Positions 45,966 through 55,781 are shown, counted from the first letter of the stretch. The stretch is 64,000 bases of DNA from Aureispira sp050633105 (GCA_050633105.1 JBOEFW010000060.1:18259-82258), one strand, 5' to 3'. Translations and numbers: made by a program. The notes: generated from the sequence alone by a model not told the origin.

Positions 45966-46541
45966 ATGCACACATTAGAGCCACATTACAAATGGCGGTT
46001 GGAGTATATTGCCTCAGAGGATCCCAAATCGCCTTTTTTCAATCGCATTTATAGCGAATTTGAGTTTTCTACAAAAATCTATAATTACTACATTCATCCA
46101 CAATGGGATGATTTTGGTTCCGAAACCTTGTACGCGAAGATTTTATATTCCAATTATGCCGATGGTTATGCCATTATAGAATTAATAGGGGAATGGAATG
46201 ACTGCTTACACAATGACATTATGTTGCTCAAGCAAGGCTTAGTAGACCGCTTGCAAGAGCATGGTATTTCTCGCTTTGTACTTATTGTTGAGAATGTCTT
46301 GAATTTTCATGCCTCTGATGATTGCTATTATGAGGAGTGGTATGATGATATTTCAGACGAAGACGGTTGGATTTGTCTGGTTGGAGTTCGAGACCACATT
46401 ATTGAAGAAATGGAGGAGTATGATATCCACCATTATCTTAATTTTGGGCCACGATTTAATATCAATTGGCGACCTCAAAAACCGCAATTGGTCTATGAAA
46501 CCATTCGCTATGCCTTGGAAGGCAATCGTTTAAATCCTTAA
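45966..46541 (+). CDS. Conserved Bacteroidota hypothetical protein, 191 aa
   Basis: I use the ATG at 45966 (MHTLEPHYKWRLEYIASEDP); a start at 45885 would add 27 residues lacking conservation. The segments KIYNYYIHPQWDDFGSETLY, IELIGEWNDCLHNDIMLLKQ and DDCYYEEWYDDI recall a family I know from Cytophagales/Saprospiria genomes with no described function. Rich in Tyr, Trp and acidic residues, without signal peptide or membrane helix, so cytosolic. Its stop is 10 bp from the convergent membrane-protein gene with no terminator between. Confidence 0.75.
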   Translation: MHTLEPHYKWRLEYIASEDPKSPFFNRIYSEFEFSTKIYNYYIHPQWDDFGSETLYAKILYSNYADGYAIIELIGEWNDCLHNDIMLLKQGLVDRLQEHGISRFVLIVENVLNFHASDDCYYEEWYDDISDEDGWICLVGVRDHIIEEMEEYDIHHYLNFGPRFNINWRPQKPQLVYETIRYALEGNRLNP

Positions 46542-46551
46542 TATGTTGTTC

Positions 46552-47328
46552 TTACCAATAAAAATGAAAAATGACAGCGATTAATAAAAAAAAGGCAAGC
46601 TGAAGAAAATTATTTACTAGGTTTTTCTTGAAATTTTCTTTTATAAAGGCTTCAAAAGCGGATAGATGGTTTTGAGGAACGATATCTAGCAATTCTTCTG
46701 GATTGTTGGGATGGTATTGTAATAAAAAAGATTGACCACTTAATCCTTGTTCATAGTTGGTCAAAGTTGCTTTACTTTCCCAAGGCGCTGCTTTCCAGTA
46801 ATAAGCAAAGGATTGTTGATATTTTTTCCCTTGGACAACATACTCTAAGGACAGCGGGACAATAATGGTCTCTAGAAAGGCGATTTCAAAGGCATTGGGG
46901 TCAAAATAATCGATGTCTTTTTTTTCTTCTATACCTTTAGGAGCTATTAATGGAAATTGAAAAGCAACTTCTATCCCTGTTCTATGTTTTTGAATATTGC
47001 TTATATTCAAGTAATAATTCCAAGCGCTAAGACTAATAATCAGTCCGCTAAGGATGCTCCAAATCAGAACAGTTATCCATACACCAAAGGTTAATTGAAA
47101 AGCATAAAAAACAAGAAGGGTAAAAATAGGAGCGAGTAAGATATAGGAGAATTTTTTAGCAACTTTTTCCATCAAAAAACTAAGGCCCATTACTAGCCCC
47201 AAATAACCCACCACACCAATCAACCAACCGTGGTGTTGTGTGAGAACAACAACAGGAAAAATAACAAAGGAGAGGAGTAAATGTAAGAGGTTGAAATATT
47301 GAACTAATTTCAATTCTATAGGGCGCAT
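46552..47328 (-). CDS. Hypothetical integral membrane protein, 258 aa
   Basis: About four hydrophobic helices crowd the first 115 residues (LLHLLLSFVIFPVVVLTQ, GWLIGVVGYLGLVMGLSFLM, YILLAPIFTLLVFYAFQLTF, WITVLIWSILSGLIISLSAW). A soluble mixed region follows (about 120-235, FQFPLIAPKG, YVVQGKKYQQSFAYYWK), then a final helix (LQLAFFLLIAVIFHFYW). The soluble part resembles DUF3592-type small domains, but I am not confident. No operon partner. Confidence 0.7.
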   Translation of the reverse strand: MRPIELKLVQYFNLLHLLLSFVIFPVVVLTQHHGWLIGVVGYLGLVMGLSFLMEKVAKKFSYILLAPIFTLLVFYAFQLTFGVWITVLIWSILSGLIISLSAWNYYLNISNIQKHRTGIEVAFQFPLIAPKGIEEKKDIDYFDPNAFEIAFLETIIVPLSLEYVVQGKKYQQSFAYYWKAAPWESKATLTNYEQGLSGQSFLLQYHPNNPEELLDIVPQNHLSAFEAFIKENFKKNLVNNFLQLAFFLLIAVIFHFYW

Positions 47329-47519
47329 AGGTAAGAAGTCTCAAAGAGAAAAATAAAGTGCTTTAAAAAACTAAGGTAACTATTTTATCCTTGTTCTCAA
47401 TGACAAATTTACTAAGAAGAATAAAAAATACTTGTTCAGTTTTCGGTTGCAACTGGGATAGACTATTTGGTTCTTTGTAACCAGCAATATCGCTCGTTTC
47501 AAAATAGATCATCAAAAGA

Positions 47520-48281
47520 ATGTACTCCTTTAAAGAATTACACCAACAACAAAAAATATTACTATTAACTAATGTTTGGGATGTACCAAGTGCAACCGCT
47601 GCGGCTGCCTTTAATGCCCAAGCTATTGGTACCTCTAGTGGAGCTATTGCTAGTGCGTTGGGCTATGCAGATGGGGAAGAAATTCCTTTTTCAGAACTCT
47701 TGTATATCGTCGGCAGAATCGCTCATAGTACCAAACTTCCTTTATCGGTTGATTTAGAAGCAGGTTATGGGAATACTGTGGAGCAAATTGTTGATAATAT
47801 TCGTCAATTGGTTGATTTAGGGGTTCAAGGAATTAATATAGAAGACAGCCTTGTGGTCGCAGGAAAAAGAAGTTTACGCGATGGAAAAGAGTTTGCTGCC
47901 TTATTAAAAAGCATTGTTCAAATGCTAAAAGAGCAAGGAATACTTTTATTTATTAATGTGCGGATTGATACCTTTATTCTGGAGGAACGAGCCATCATAA
48001 CAGCAACCAAAGATCGAATACGCCAATATGAAGCGGCTGGGGCTGATGGTATTTTCTTACCTTGCTTAACCGATCCTTCCAGTATAAAGAGCTTAGTGGC
48101 TTGTACGGATTTGCCAATCAACCTAATGGCAATGCCTTCTCTGCCTGCTTTTGACCAACTACAAGCACTAGGCGTTAAGCGGTTGAGTATGGGCGATTTC
48201 TTATTTAAGAAAGTACAACAAGACTTACAACATTCTATGCAAACGATTCTTCAAGAACAATCTTTCACCAGTATATTCTAA
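47520..48281 (+). CDS. Isocitrate lyase/PEP mutase superfamily protein
   Basis: The TIM-barrel protein has the signature ALGYADGEEIPFSE, the Mg-binding strand LPLSVDLEAGYGN (Asp and Glu ligands) and INIEDSLV, as in phosphonopyruvate hydrolase and PEP mutase relatives. The isocitrate lyase KKCGH motif is absent, so that role is excluded. Substrate not determined: 2-methylisocitrate-lyase-like or oxaloacetate-decarboxylase-like enzymes share the fold. The next gene (Ada) starts 1 bp after its stop, so the two are translationally linked. Confidence 0.85.
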   Translation: MYSFKELHQQQKILLLTNVWDVPSATAAAAFNAQAIGTSSGAIASALGYADGEEIPFSELLYIVGRIAHSTKLPLSVDLEAGYGNTVEQIVDNIRQLVDLGVQGINIEDSLVVAGKRSLRDGKEFAALLKSIVQMLKEQGILLFINVRIDTFILEERAIITATKDRIRQYEAAGADGIFLPCLTDPSSIKSLVACTDLPINLMAMPSLPAFDQLQALGVKRLSMGDFLFKKVQQDLQHSMQTILQEQSFTSIF

Positions 48282-48282
48282 G

Positions 48283-49344
48283 ATGTTAGTAACAGACGAA
48301 AAAACAATCGATACGTATTACGAGGCGTTGTTGAATAAAACTTCCAGCTTTGTAGGGATCTTTTTTGTAGGCGTTAAGACAACAGGCATTTTTTGTATTG
48401 CGACCTGCCGAGCAAGGAAACCCAAACGAAAAAATGTAGCGTTTTATACCACCTTTAAAGAAGCGTTGGACAATGGTTATCGCCCTTGTAAGATTTGTCG
48501 TCCAACAGAAAATAGCCATACCGCGCCAGCAGCTATAGAAACAGCTATTGCTTTGGTACGCGAACAACCAAAAGAAAAAATCACCGATCAAGTTTTGCGA
48601 GAACATGCTATTCAGCCAGAAATGGTGCGGCGTTGGTTTAAGAAGAACTATGGCATTACCTTTCATGCTTACCAGAGAATGTATCGTATTAATAATGCCT
48701 TTCAAGAACTCAAAGGAGGTAAAGCGGTAACCACAACAGCTTTTGATACTGGCTATGAGTCGCTGAGCGGATTTGGTTATACCTATAAAAAACTATTTGG
48801 ACAGTCGCCGAAGAACAGCCATGCAGAGCAAGTTATTTTAATCAATAGATTAACAACGCCTTTGGGGCCAATGTTTATTTGTGCAACGGAAGAAGGGGTT
48901 TGTTTGTTAGAATTTGTAGAGCGTAAAAAACTGGAAACGGAATTCAAGGATTTACAACGTTTATTGAAGGCTAGAATTATAGTAGGAGAGAATGGACCAA
49001 TTCAACAAGCAAGAAAAGAATTGGCAGAGTATTTTGCAGGAACGCGTCAACAGTTTGAGGTGCCTTTAAATACACCAGGAACCGCTTTTCAACAAATGGC
49101 TTGGGAGGGATTAACAACTATTCCTTATGGACAGACTGTTTCTTACAAAGCACAAGCACATAAAATAAATAAGCCAACAGCGATTAGAGCCGTTGCAACA
49201 GCGAATGGAGCCAACAGAGTTGCGATAATTTTGCCTTGTCACCGTGTTGTCGGTTCTAATGGAGCCTTGACGGGGTATGCAGGCGGGTTAGAGCGCAAGA
49301 AATGGTTGTTGGAGCATGAAAAAGAACAATTAGGGAAAGTCTAA
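48283..49344 (+). CDS. ada: Ada: methylphosphotriester/O6-methylguanine-DNA methyltransferase and regulator
   Basis: The 353-residue protein has the full Ada layout. The N-terminal Ada-Zn domain keeps the four zinc ligands at the same numbers as E. coli Ada (C38, C42, C69, C72; GIFCIATCRARKP and RPCKICRP). An AraC-type helix-turn-helix follows (about 80-180). The O6-methylguanine-DNA methyltransferase domain has active C319 in LPCHRVVGSNG. C38 takes the methyl from DNA phosphotriesters and thereby activates the regulator. It repairs O6-methylguanine in a suicide reaction. Being the second gene of a tight pair suggests expression from the PEP-mutase-like promoter. Confidence 0.96.
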   Translation: MLVTDEKTIDTYYEALLNKTSSFVGIFFVGVKTTGIFCIATCRARKPKRKNVAFYTTFKEALDNGYRPCKICRPTENSHTAPAAIETAIALVREQPKEKITDQVLREHAIQPEMVRRWFKKNYGITFHAYQRMYRINNAFQELKGGKAVTTTAFDTGYESLSGFGYTYKKLFGQSPKNSHAEQVILINRLTTPLGPMFICATEEGVCLLEFVERKKLETEFKDLQRLLKARIIVGENGPIQQARKELAEYFAGTRQQFEVPLNTPGTAFQQMAWEGLTTIPYGQTVSYKAQAHKINKPTAIRAVATANGANRVAIILPCHRVVGSNGALTGYAGGLERKKWLLEHEKEQLGKV

Positions 49345-49348
49345 GGGC

Positions 49349-50332
49349 TTAATAATCTTTGATTAATGCTAGGCGGCGACTTTTTTTGAGGTAAAAGGCT
49401 AAGCGGACACTAATCAGGTAGTAGGAGTCATTGTTGTTGGGGTTTCCACGTTGTTCTTCAGGGGCAGAGATGTAACTGTATAAGCCATCAGGGTCCTGTT
49501 CGATGGAACGACTCGCGAGGGCTTGCGCTAACGCAGCTTTTTCAGGGGAGAGGTTACTTTCAAACAATTGGGGCGAGATATAGTTGGTGGATACATCGTC
49601 TAAATAATCAGTAAAGGTAATTTGGTGGCGAATTTCTATGCCTAGTACAAAATTGTGATTGTGTTCCCATTGAATACCTATTCCCAAAGGAATAAAAAAC
49701 TGAGCAACTTTATAAGAAGAACGCCCTTCTACCCAGTCTTGCCCCTCTGTATGCAACGGTCGTAAATCAACCCATTGACCTTCATAATAAGCTTGGGGGT
49801 TGTGGAATAAAACACCTGTTCCAATAAGCGCATAAGGCGCTAGACGATTTTCCTTTTCTTGGGTGTATAAATTACCAGATAGTTTGATATTATAAGGGGT
49901 ATATTGGAAGAGAGAGGCGATTTCAAAAATATGGTTTCTAAAGTGTAAGTTGCGATAGAACCGAAACCAACCAGCAGAGCTTTCTTTTTTGGTAGCTTTA
50001 AAGTTTTCTCCTGAAAATTGATCATCACCTGAAAGGCAGAGATAAGAAAAATCTAGTCGAAAGGAAAATTTTCCACCCATCGTATAACGAGTAGAAAGGC
50101 CAATAGAAGGGCGAGTGCTCTCAAAATCAGTATCATAAGTGAAGGCCTGCCCAACGCTACTAGTGCCTCCTAAATCACCTAAAAATTGGCTGCTGCTTAT
50201 GTGAAATCCAAGCTCCAGTGGATAGCGAGGAACATATTGTCGTTTTTTTCTTTCTCCCTCTTTTTCAGAGGGTTGTGCTTGTAATATAAGACTACTGCAT
50301 AACAGTAGTAGGAAGAGGTAGAAGTGGTTCAT
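49349..50332 (-). CDS. DUF6089-like outer-membrane beta-barrel protein
   Basis: The ATG at 50332 gives a signal peptide (MNHFYLFLLLLCSSLILQAQ); the ATG at 50353 would put seven residues in front. The SSSQFLGDLGGTSS segment near the N-terminus is the DUF6089 hallmark (G-x-x-x-Y/F-x-GDL). Aromatic alternating strands follow (FRLDFSYLCLSGDD, FEIASLFQYTPYNIKL, YALIGTGVLFHNPQAYY, FVLGIEIRHQITFTDYLDD). DUF6089 proteins are porin-like barrels of unknown role. It converges with Ada (4-bp gap, no visible terminator). Confidence 0.8.
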   Translation of the reverse strand: MNHFYLFLLLLCSSLILQAQPSEKEGERKKRQYVPRYPLELGFHISSSQFLGDLGGTSSVGQAFTYDTDFESTRPSIGLSTRYTMGGKFSFRLDFSYLCLSGDDQFSGENFKATKKESSAGWFRFYRNLHFRNHIFEIASLFQYTPYNIKLSGNLYTQEKENRLAPYALIGTGVLFHNPQAYYEGQWVDLRPLHTEGQDWVEGRSSYKVAQFFIPLGIGIQWEHNHNFVLGIEIRHQITFTDYLDDVSTNYISPQLFESNLSPEKAALAQALASRSIEQDPDGLYSYISAPEEQRGNPNNNDSYYLISVRLAFYLKKSRRLALIKDY

Positions 50333-50500
50333 TTGGAGGCATATTGGTGACAATAAACACCGCCTAAATAATGGGAATTCAGCGGGTTCCCTTCAAAAAT
50401 AAAGAAGATTATAGAGTTTATAAAATAATCTTGCTCTTATTTATTTCCACACAAGCTCCTATTTTACAAATAGTTATCAGTTAAACACTCTTGATAATAT

Positions 50501-50541
50501 GAAAAAAGAGTTGTTCCTACCAATCGGGGGGAACAACTCTT
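50501..50541 (-). terminator. Terminator of the TonB-dependent receptor gene
   Basis: A 12-bp stem (50506-50517 with 50530-50541) reads into a T tract on the minus strand (the A run at 50502-50507), 58 bp past the stop. Confidence 0.85.
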
Positions 50542-50598
50542 TGCTAAAAAAGATACCTTTATATATACGAAGTACTAAAAGGTAAATTCCTTCTTTAT

Positions 50599-53190
50599 TT
50601 AAAATTCGACGTCTAAACGTACAGTAATATTTCTAGGAGCATCCACTAAGGCTGGACGAATCATATACTCTTGATTGAGTAAGTTTTTCGCAACTAAGGA
50701 TAATTTTACAGCCGCTTGTTCTACGCCGTCACTGTTCTTAAACGCATGGCGATAACCTATACGAGCACTCATGTTAATTGACTCCCCAGCATTAAAATTC
50801 TTTCTATAGTTGCCAATACCAAAGAGATCATCATCTCCATCAAACTGAACCAATAAATCTTCAAAAGCTTTGTCGATGTTAGCCATAGGGCTGTTATAAT
50901 TCATCGAGTAACCTACTGATAAGGCTTTGCTCTTCAAGAAAAATGCCTCAATGTCAAACTTGACAGTATGAACATTACGGTATTTTAGAATGTTGTAATC
51001 TGTTGTAGACAATTGACGAATAATGCTGTCGTTATCCCAGTTTTGAAACTGAGGCATCAATAAAGTATATCCTGCTAAAACATTGAAATCGACGGTTCCA
51101 ATACTACCAGTACCCATAATGCTCAATTCTCCACCAATGATACGAGTATCATCAATATTAACAGATTGGAAGAAAAGACTTTTGCCAGCACCAATACCTG
51201 TGGCACTTAAATCTCCTCCACCAAAGGTGAATTCCATCATATTCTGGTATTCTGTCCAGAAACCTGATAAATCTATAAAACCTTTGAAGTTACCAATTTT
51301 GAAGCCTTGTTTAACACCAATTTCAGCAGACCAACCTGTTTCTGATTGTAATTCTGGATTGGCTCGAATAGCTAAAGCTTGTAATCCTTCTCCAATGAGG
51401 GTTGTGATATAACGCTCCGCAATAGTAGGGTAACGGTAGCCTTGTCCAAAAGAAGCACGAATGAACGTAAAAGGTGTTGCTTCATAGTTTAGACCAACAC
51501 GAAATACAGGCTTTGCTTCTTGAGAAAGTGGTTCAGGGTTTTTTATTAACCCTTCTCCATCTGGTTCTGGGTCTACTAAGACAGAATCAGGGCTTTGGAT
51601 ACTGTTGTATTCCAAACGGGCCCCAAAAATCAAGGATAATTTGGTATCATCAGAATTAGCACCTTTAATGAACCCTTGCTCTCCTTGTACATAAATAGCA
51701 GCATTGGCAATGTTGTATTGGGCATTTCCAAACAATTGAGATTCTGCAAACGTATACATGCCAACAGTACCAGCTACTAGTTTAAAATCTCCAAAGAAGC
51801 TTGATTCCACATCAAATTTCCGCTGATATTGGTATTCTCCATAGAATAAATTAGACGAATTAGATTGGTTTTGACCATTCTGATTGTCTACATAAAAGAA
51901 ACGCGTTTGTAAACGATGGCGACCATTTTTGTTGTCATAGGCCGTGAAATAAGGATCGATGTTAAAACGAACCGTATTCGTTTCTGTAATACTTCCTGTA
52001 CGAGGAACGTAGATGTTATGACTAATAGAATCACCTATAAAGCCTAAGGCATAAGGATATTCATTCCCCCAGATAAAGAAACTACCTGATTGGCCTGTGT
52101 TGACGTTAATATTCAAACCAACATTCATTTTGGTGGTAAAACGGTAACGCATATTACTGTTGATGCGATATTTGCGCTCATAAGCTCCTGCACGATAAGA
52201 ATCTTGATAGTAATAATTACCTCCTAAGGTCAAATCAAATTTACCAATTTTGCGACGGTGTGCAAATTGAACACCTAGTTCTACAGGCGTACGATAACCA
52301 TTGCGCCCAGAGAAAAGTGTTGGTTGAAGGGTATCTACAGCACTAGAATCATTGGTTGCTGCATCCCAAACACCAATTTGATCGCGTTGCCACCAAGCTG
52401 TTTCAGGACGTTTTGGTGTCATAAAGGACGTTTGAAAAACAGAAACTTTAGTGTAGGGCTTATTTTTCGCATAAGCGGTACGGATATTAATAATACCATT
52501 AAGTGCAGAAGAACCATACAAAGCAGAAGCCGCTCCTTTTACAACTTCAATTTGAGCAATGTTCTCTACAGGAATATCTCTCCAGTTAGGTTGTCCTGCA
52601 TCTCCTGTTAATAAAGGTAAATCATCAACTAATAAAAGAACGCGGCTACCTGCTCCATAAGAGAAACCAGAACCACCACGGATGTTAGCTTGACCATCTA
52701 CAACAGATACCCCTGGTACTTTATCCACTACTTCATCTACTTTAGTAGCATTGGTATTATCTACTAAACTTGGTTGAAGTACATCAATAGAAACAGACGA
52801 CTTACCAACAGATGTTTCAAAACGTGAAGCAGTTTTTGTCACTACTTTTAAGACATTGACTTCTTGTTGTAAGTTAATATTTATGGTTAATGTCTCTTTA
52901 TCTTTTATGGTAACAGGAATAATAACGGTTTTGTAACCCATGTAGCTTGCTACTAAGTTGTAGCTACCTGCTGGCAGGGAAACCGTATACGCTCCTTCTA
53001 TAAAATCAGAAGCGGCTCCTGTAACAAATCCACCTTCTAAATTATCAATGCGAACTTCTGCGCCAAGCATAGGTTCGTTTTCTACAGAGTCCATCATGAC
53101 ACCTTTGATGGTTCCTTGTCCAAGCAAGGCAGTGCTTGCTAATAAAAAGCTAAGAAACAACAGCTTAGACCAAAGAAATTGTTTTTTCAT
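50599..53190 (-). CDS. TonB-dependent outer-membrane receptor with carboxypeptidase-regulatory N-terminal domain
   Basis: A signal peptide is followed by a carboxypeptidase-D-regulatory-like domain (about 25-110, GTIKGVMMDSVENEPMLGA...GSYNLVASYMGYK). The plug (about 125-235) holds KVPGVSVVDGQANIRGGSG, VEVVKG-type IAQIEVVKGAASALYGSSA and GIINIRT. A 22-strand barrel follows to the C-terminal aromatic residue (LDVEF). It imports a bulky nutrient (siderophore, cobalamin or oligosaccharide) using TonB energy; the substrate is not seen. There is no SusD gene beside it, so it is not a SusC-type pair. It is divergent from the twin T9SS genes. Confidence 0.95.
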   Translation of the reverse strand: MKKQFLWSKLLFLSFLLASTALLGQGTIKGVMMDSVENEPMLGAEVRIDNLEGGFVTGAASDFIEGAYTVSLPAGSYNLVASYMGYKTVIIPVTIKDKETLTININLQQEVNVLKVVTKTASRFETSVGKSSVSIDVLQPSLVDNTNATKVDEVVDKVPGVSVVDGQANIRGGSGFSYGAGSRVLLLVDDLPLLTGDAGQPNWRDIPVENIAQIEVVKGAASALYGSSALNGIINIRTAYAKNKPYTKVSVFQTSFMTPKRPETAWWQRDQIGVWDAATNDSSAVDTLQPTLFSGRNGYRTPVELGVQFAHRRKIGKFDLTLGGNYYYQDSYRAGAYERKYRINSNMRYRFTTKMNVGLNINVNTGQSGSFFIWGNEYPYALGFIGDSISHNIYVPRTGSITETNTVRFNIDPYFTAYDNKNGRHRLQTRFFYVDNQNGQNQSNSSNLFYGEYQYQRKFDVESSFFGDFKLVAGTVGMYTFAESQLFGNAQYNIANAAIYVQGEQGFIKGANSDDTKLSLIFGARLEYNSIQSPDSVLVDPEPDGEGLIKNPEPLSQEAKPVFRVGLNYEATPFTFIRASFGQGYRYPTIAERYITTLIGEGLQALAIRANPELQSETGWSAEIGVKQGFKIGNFKGFIDLSGFWTEYQNMMEFTFGGGDLSATGIGAGKSLFFQSVNIDDTRIIGGELSIMGTGSIGTVDFNVLAGYTLLMPQFQNWDNDSIIRQLSTTDYNILKYRNVHTVKFDIEAFFLKSKALSVGYSMNYNSPMANIDKAFEDLLVQFDGDDDLFGIGNYRKNFNAGESINMSARIGYRHAFKNSDGVEQAAVKLSLVAKNLLNQEYMIRPALVDAPRNITVRLDVEF

Positions 53191-53571
53191 AAGTTATTTT
53201 ATTTTTTTGTTAAAATAGAAGAACAGGTTTCAATGGGGAAGGGATGGTGGCATAATACCACAATTTTTTTGGGCACAAAAAAGGCTAGAAGCAATATATA
53301 CTACTGGTAAAGGCAGGAAGCTTCTAACAATTTTTATGACTAGAAAAGTAGGTAAATTTAGTACAAAATTTCGTCCTAACAAACCAAACGTTAAATTTAA
53401 CTTAAAGAAACGCGTTCTGGAAAGTCTACTTTCTTAGTGAAAAGCTCAAAAAACAGAAAGCGGTAATTTTTTACTAAAAAAGAAGCTAACTTTCAAATAA
53501 AGCCCTAAATTTACCTTTACGCTTATAATCTTCTATGAATTTTTTTTATTAAATCATCCCACAAAAGAATC
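53191..53571. other. Divergent intergenic region between the TonB receptor and twin T9SS genes
   Basis: No gene was found on either strand. A box TAAATTTA (53501-53515 region) differs from TAnnTTTG at one position and could serve the plus-strand gene. No clear regulator site was identified. Confidence 0.35.
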
Positions 53572-54612
53572 ATGAAAAAAATAATTACTCTGTTTATTAC
53601 TTCCTTAACTGTTCTACTTTTTGGAACATCCTTAACAGCACAAACTTGTTGTGGTGCAGGAACTACAGCGCCTGAACTAACACCAGGGTTTTACACGACT
53701 GGTCAGATTGCTGGTAACAATAATACACTAGCACCAGTCTTAGGTGTTAATGCTTCTGCAGACTTACCAAGAGTTGAATATATAGTTACAAAAAGAGGTG
53801 TTCCTGCCCGTTATACTGATGGACGAATTGACACTACTGGTGGTGGTGGTGATGTTGTTTTAGGGGCAGATGTTGATGGTATCTTCATGCCACAAAACAT
53901 GACGCGTTATGGAGTTACTTTGGTATCAGGTGATACCTTTGATATTACAGCGGTGGGATATGATCTTCCTGTACTTCAAAATTTAGCCGATTCTCTTTTG
54001 AATGGAACAACAGCTACTGGCGTGCCTTGTTGTAACCTCTTTAATTTATTGGCTACACTTCTTAATAATCCTCCTTTAGCTGGCTTTTGTGATAGTTTGA
54101 ACAATGCAGGTATTACTAGTTCTGCGGATTTGACGAACATGAATGACATTTTGCCTGTATTTGATGCTTTTGCAGATGGAAGTATTTCTATTGGTAACAT
54201 TGTTAGTACATTGAATGTAATTAACCAGAATGGTAGCTTTCTTTCAGCAGACTGTGGTGGTACAGGAGCAAATGACTTCTTGTTTTTTGGTCTAAATAGA
54301 TTGGCTACATATGGTTATGAAGTAGGTAACGTTATTGCTGTACGCGAATTGAGTGCTGTTTCTTCTTTTATGATATTCCCAAATCCTGCCAACAAAGGCA
54401 ATGTACATGTTTATTGTACAACTAAAGAAGCAGTTGATTTGCAGGTTAACTTAATAGATGCAACAGGTAGAGTAGTTTACCAAAAAACTGTCAATGGTAT
54501 TTTGGGTAATAGCGAAACAACAATTCCTGTTGGTAACTTAACTCCTGGATTCTACATGGTAGAATTAACAGACGGATACAGCAATCAAACACAAAAATTG
54601 ATTGTACGATAA
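53572..54612 (+). CDS. Secreted T9SS protein of unknown family, twin 1 (346 aa)
   Basis: A signal peptide (MKKIITLFITSLTVLLFGTS) leads to an uncharacterised domain of about 240 residues with a Cys pair (QTCCGAG), VEYIVTKRG, GADVDGIFMPQNMTRYGV, DTFDITAVGYDLPVLQNLAD, a second CC (VPCCNLF) and GFCDSLNNAG. A T9SS type A domain follows (FMIFPNPANKGNVHVY to LIVR, about 80 residues). Cys pairs probably form disulfides outside the cell. The twin in the next gene has the same length, order and Cys positions. It is not a family I recognise; T9SS export is firm. Confidence 0.85.
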   Translation: MKKIITLFITSLTVLLFGTSLTAQTCCGAGTTAPELTPGFYTTGQIAGNNNTLAPVLGVNASADLPRVEYIVTKRGVPARYTDGRIDTTGGGGDVVLGADVDGIFMPQNMTRYGVTLVSGDTFDITAVGYDLPVLQNLADSLLNGTTATGVPCCNLFNLLATLLNNPPLAGFCDSLNNAGITSSADLTNMNDILPVFDAFADGSISIGNIVSTLNVINQNGSFLSADCGGTGANDFLFFGLNRLATYGYEVGNVIAVRELSAVSSFMIFPNPANKGNVHVYCTTKEAVDLQVNLIDATGRVVYQKTVNGILGNSETTIPVGNLTPGFYMVELTDGYSNQTQKLIVR

Positions 54613-54619
54613 AGAAACG

Positions 54620-54691
54620 GTTTAGGAAAGACCTTTTAATTGATGCGTTGAGCCTGTGCGTTTTTGTATGAATTACAGGTCTTTCTTAAAC
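54620..54691 (+). promoter_or_regulatory. Long stem-loop between the twin T9SS genes
   Basis: Arms at 54620-54634 and 54677-54691 (15 bp, one wobble) enclose 42 bases. With no following T run it may be a leader structure of twin 2 or a weak terminator of twin 1. Confidence 0.5.
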
Positions 54692-54740
54692 AACTTTAAA
54701 ATAGACAAAACGGATTTTTAACATTATACAAAAATATTCT

Positions 54741-55781
54741 ATGAAAAAATTAATTACTCTAGCCGCTTCTAGCTTTTTCTTATTGGCTTCTACTACACAA
54801 ATGACTGCTCAAACTTGTTGTTCTGGTTCTACTGTTGCGCCTGAAGTGACATCTGGTTTTTATACAGTTGGTAAAGTTGATGGTACCAGCAATACACCTG
54901 CTCCTGTTTTGTCTGTAACTGCTTCTATGGATTTGCCAACAACAGAATATATTGTTACTAAACGTGGAACACTTGCTATAGATGGCATGGGCGCACCTGA
55001 TACTACTGGTGGTGGTGGTGATGTCATTTTAGGAGCTGATGCAGATGGTATCTTCATGCCTAATAACATGGCACGTTATGGAGTAAGTTTAGCGAATGGT
55101 GATACCTTTGATATTACAGCAGTAGGATATGACTTAGCTGTAATTCAAGAATTGGCGGATTCTTTATTGAATGGAAAGAATGCTAATGGTACAGCGTGTT
55201 GTGAATTATTTGTATTAATGGCTGCTTTTATCAATGAGCCTGCTATTGCTGGTTTTTGTGATAGTATGAACAATGCGGGTATTTTCAGTTCTGCCGATAT
55301 TGCTGGCATGAATGAAGTACTAGAAATCTTTGACGTATTTACAGAAGGTTCAATGTCTATTGGTAACATCACCAATACCTTGGCCTTGATTAACCAAAAT
55401 GGTAACTTTATCTCTCCAGAATGTGGTGGTACTGGTGCTGGTGACTTTTTGTCTTATGGAATTGACAGAAGTGCTAAATATGGCTATGAAGCAGGGAATA
55501 CAATCGCTGTACGCGAATTGAGTGATGTTTCTGTTTTTATGTTGTTCCCAAATCCTGCTAATACAGAAGCAGTGAACCTTTATTTTACAACAAAGAAAAC
55601 AGTAGATCTAACCATCAACTTGGTAGATGCTACAGGTAGAACTGTTTATCAAGCTGCTGCTAATGGCGTATTGGGAGACATTTCTACAACTATTCCTGTA
55701 AGTGATTTAGCACCAGGTTTATACATTGTAGAATTGACAGATGGATACAGCAATAAAACACAAAAATTAATCGTACGATAG
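54741..55781 (+). CDS. Secreted T9SS protein of unknown family, twin 2 (346 aa)
   Basis: This is a close paralog of the preceding gene: signal peptide (MKKLITLAASSFFLLASTTQ), QTCCSGST, TEYIVTKRGT, GADADGIFMPNNMARYGV, DTFDITAVGYDLAVIQELAD, TACCELF, GFCDSMNNAG and a T9SS tail (FMLFPNPANTEAVNLY to LIVR). All Cys positions are conserved, including the CC pairs. Divergence is spread over the domain, so the duplication is old and both copies are under selection. Either twin could be a surface coat or binding protein; no ligand is evident. A strong terminator lies downstream. Confidence 0.85.
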   Translation: MKKLITLAASSFFLLASTTQMTAQTCCSGSTVAPEVTSGFYTVGKVDGTSNTPAPVLSVTASMDLPTTEYIVTKRGTLAIDGMGAPDTTGGGGDVILGADADGIFMPNNMARYGVSLANGDTFDITAVGYDLAVIQELADSLLNGKNANGTACCELFVLMAAFINEPAIAGFCDSMNNAGIFSSADIAGMNEVLEIFDVFTEGSMSIGNITNTLALINQNGNFISPECGGTGAGDFLSYGIDRSAKYGYEAGNTIAVRELSDVSVFMLFPNPANTEAVNLYFTTKKTVDLTINLVDATGRTVYQAAANGVLGDISTTIPVSDLAPGLYIVELTDGYSNKTQKLIVR

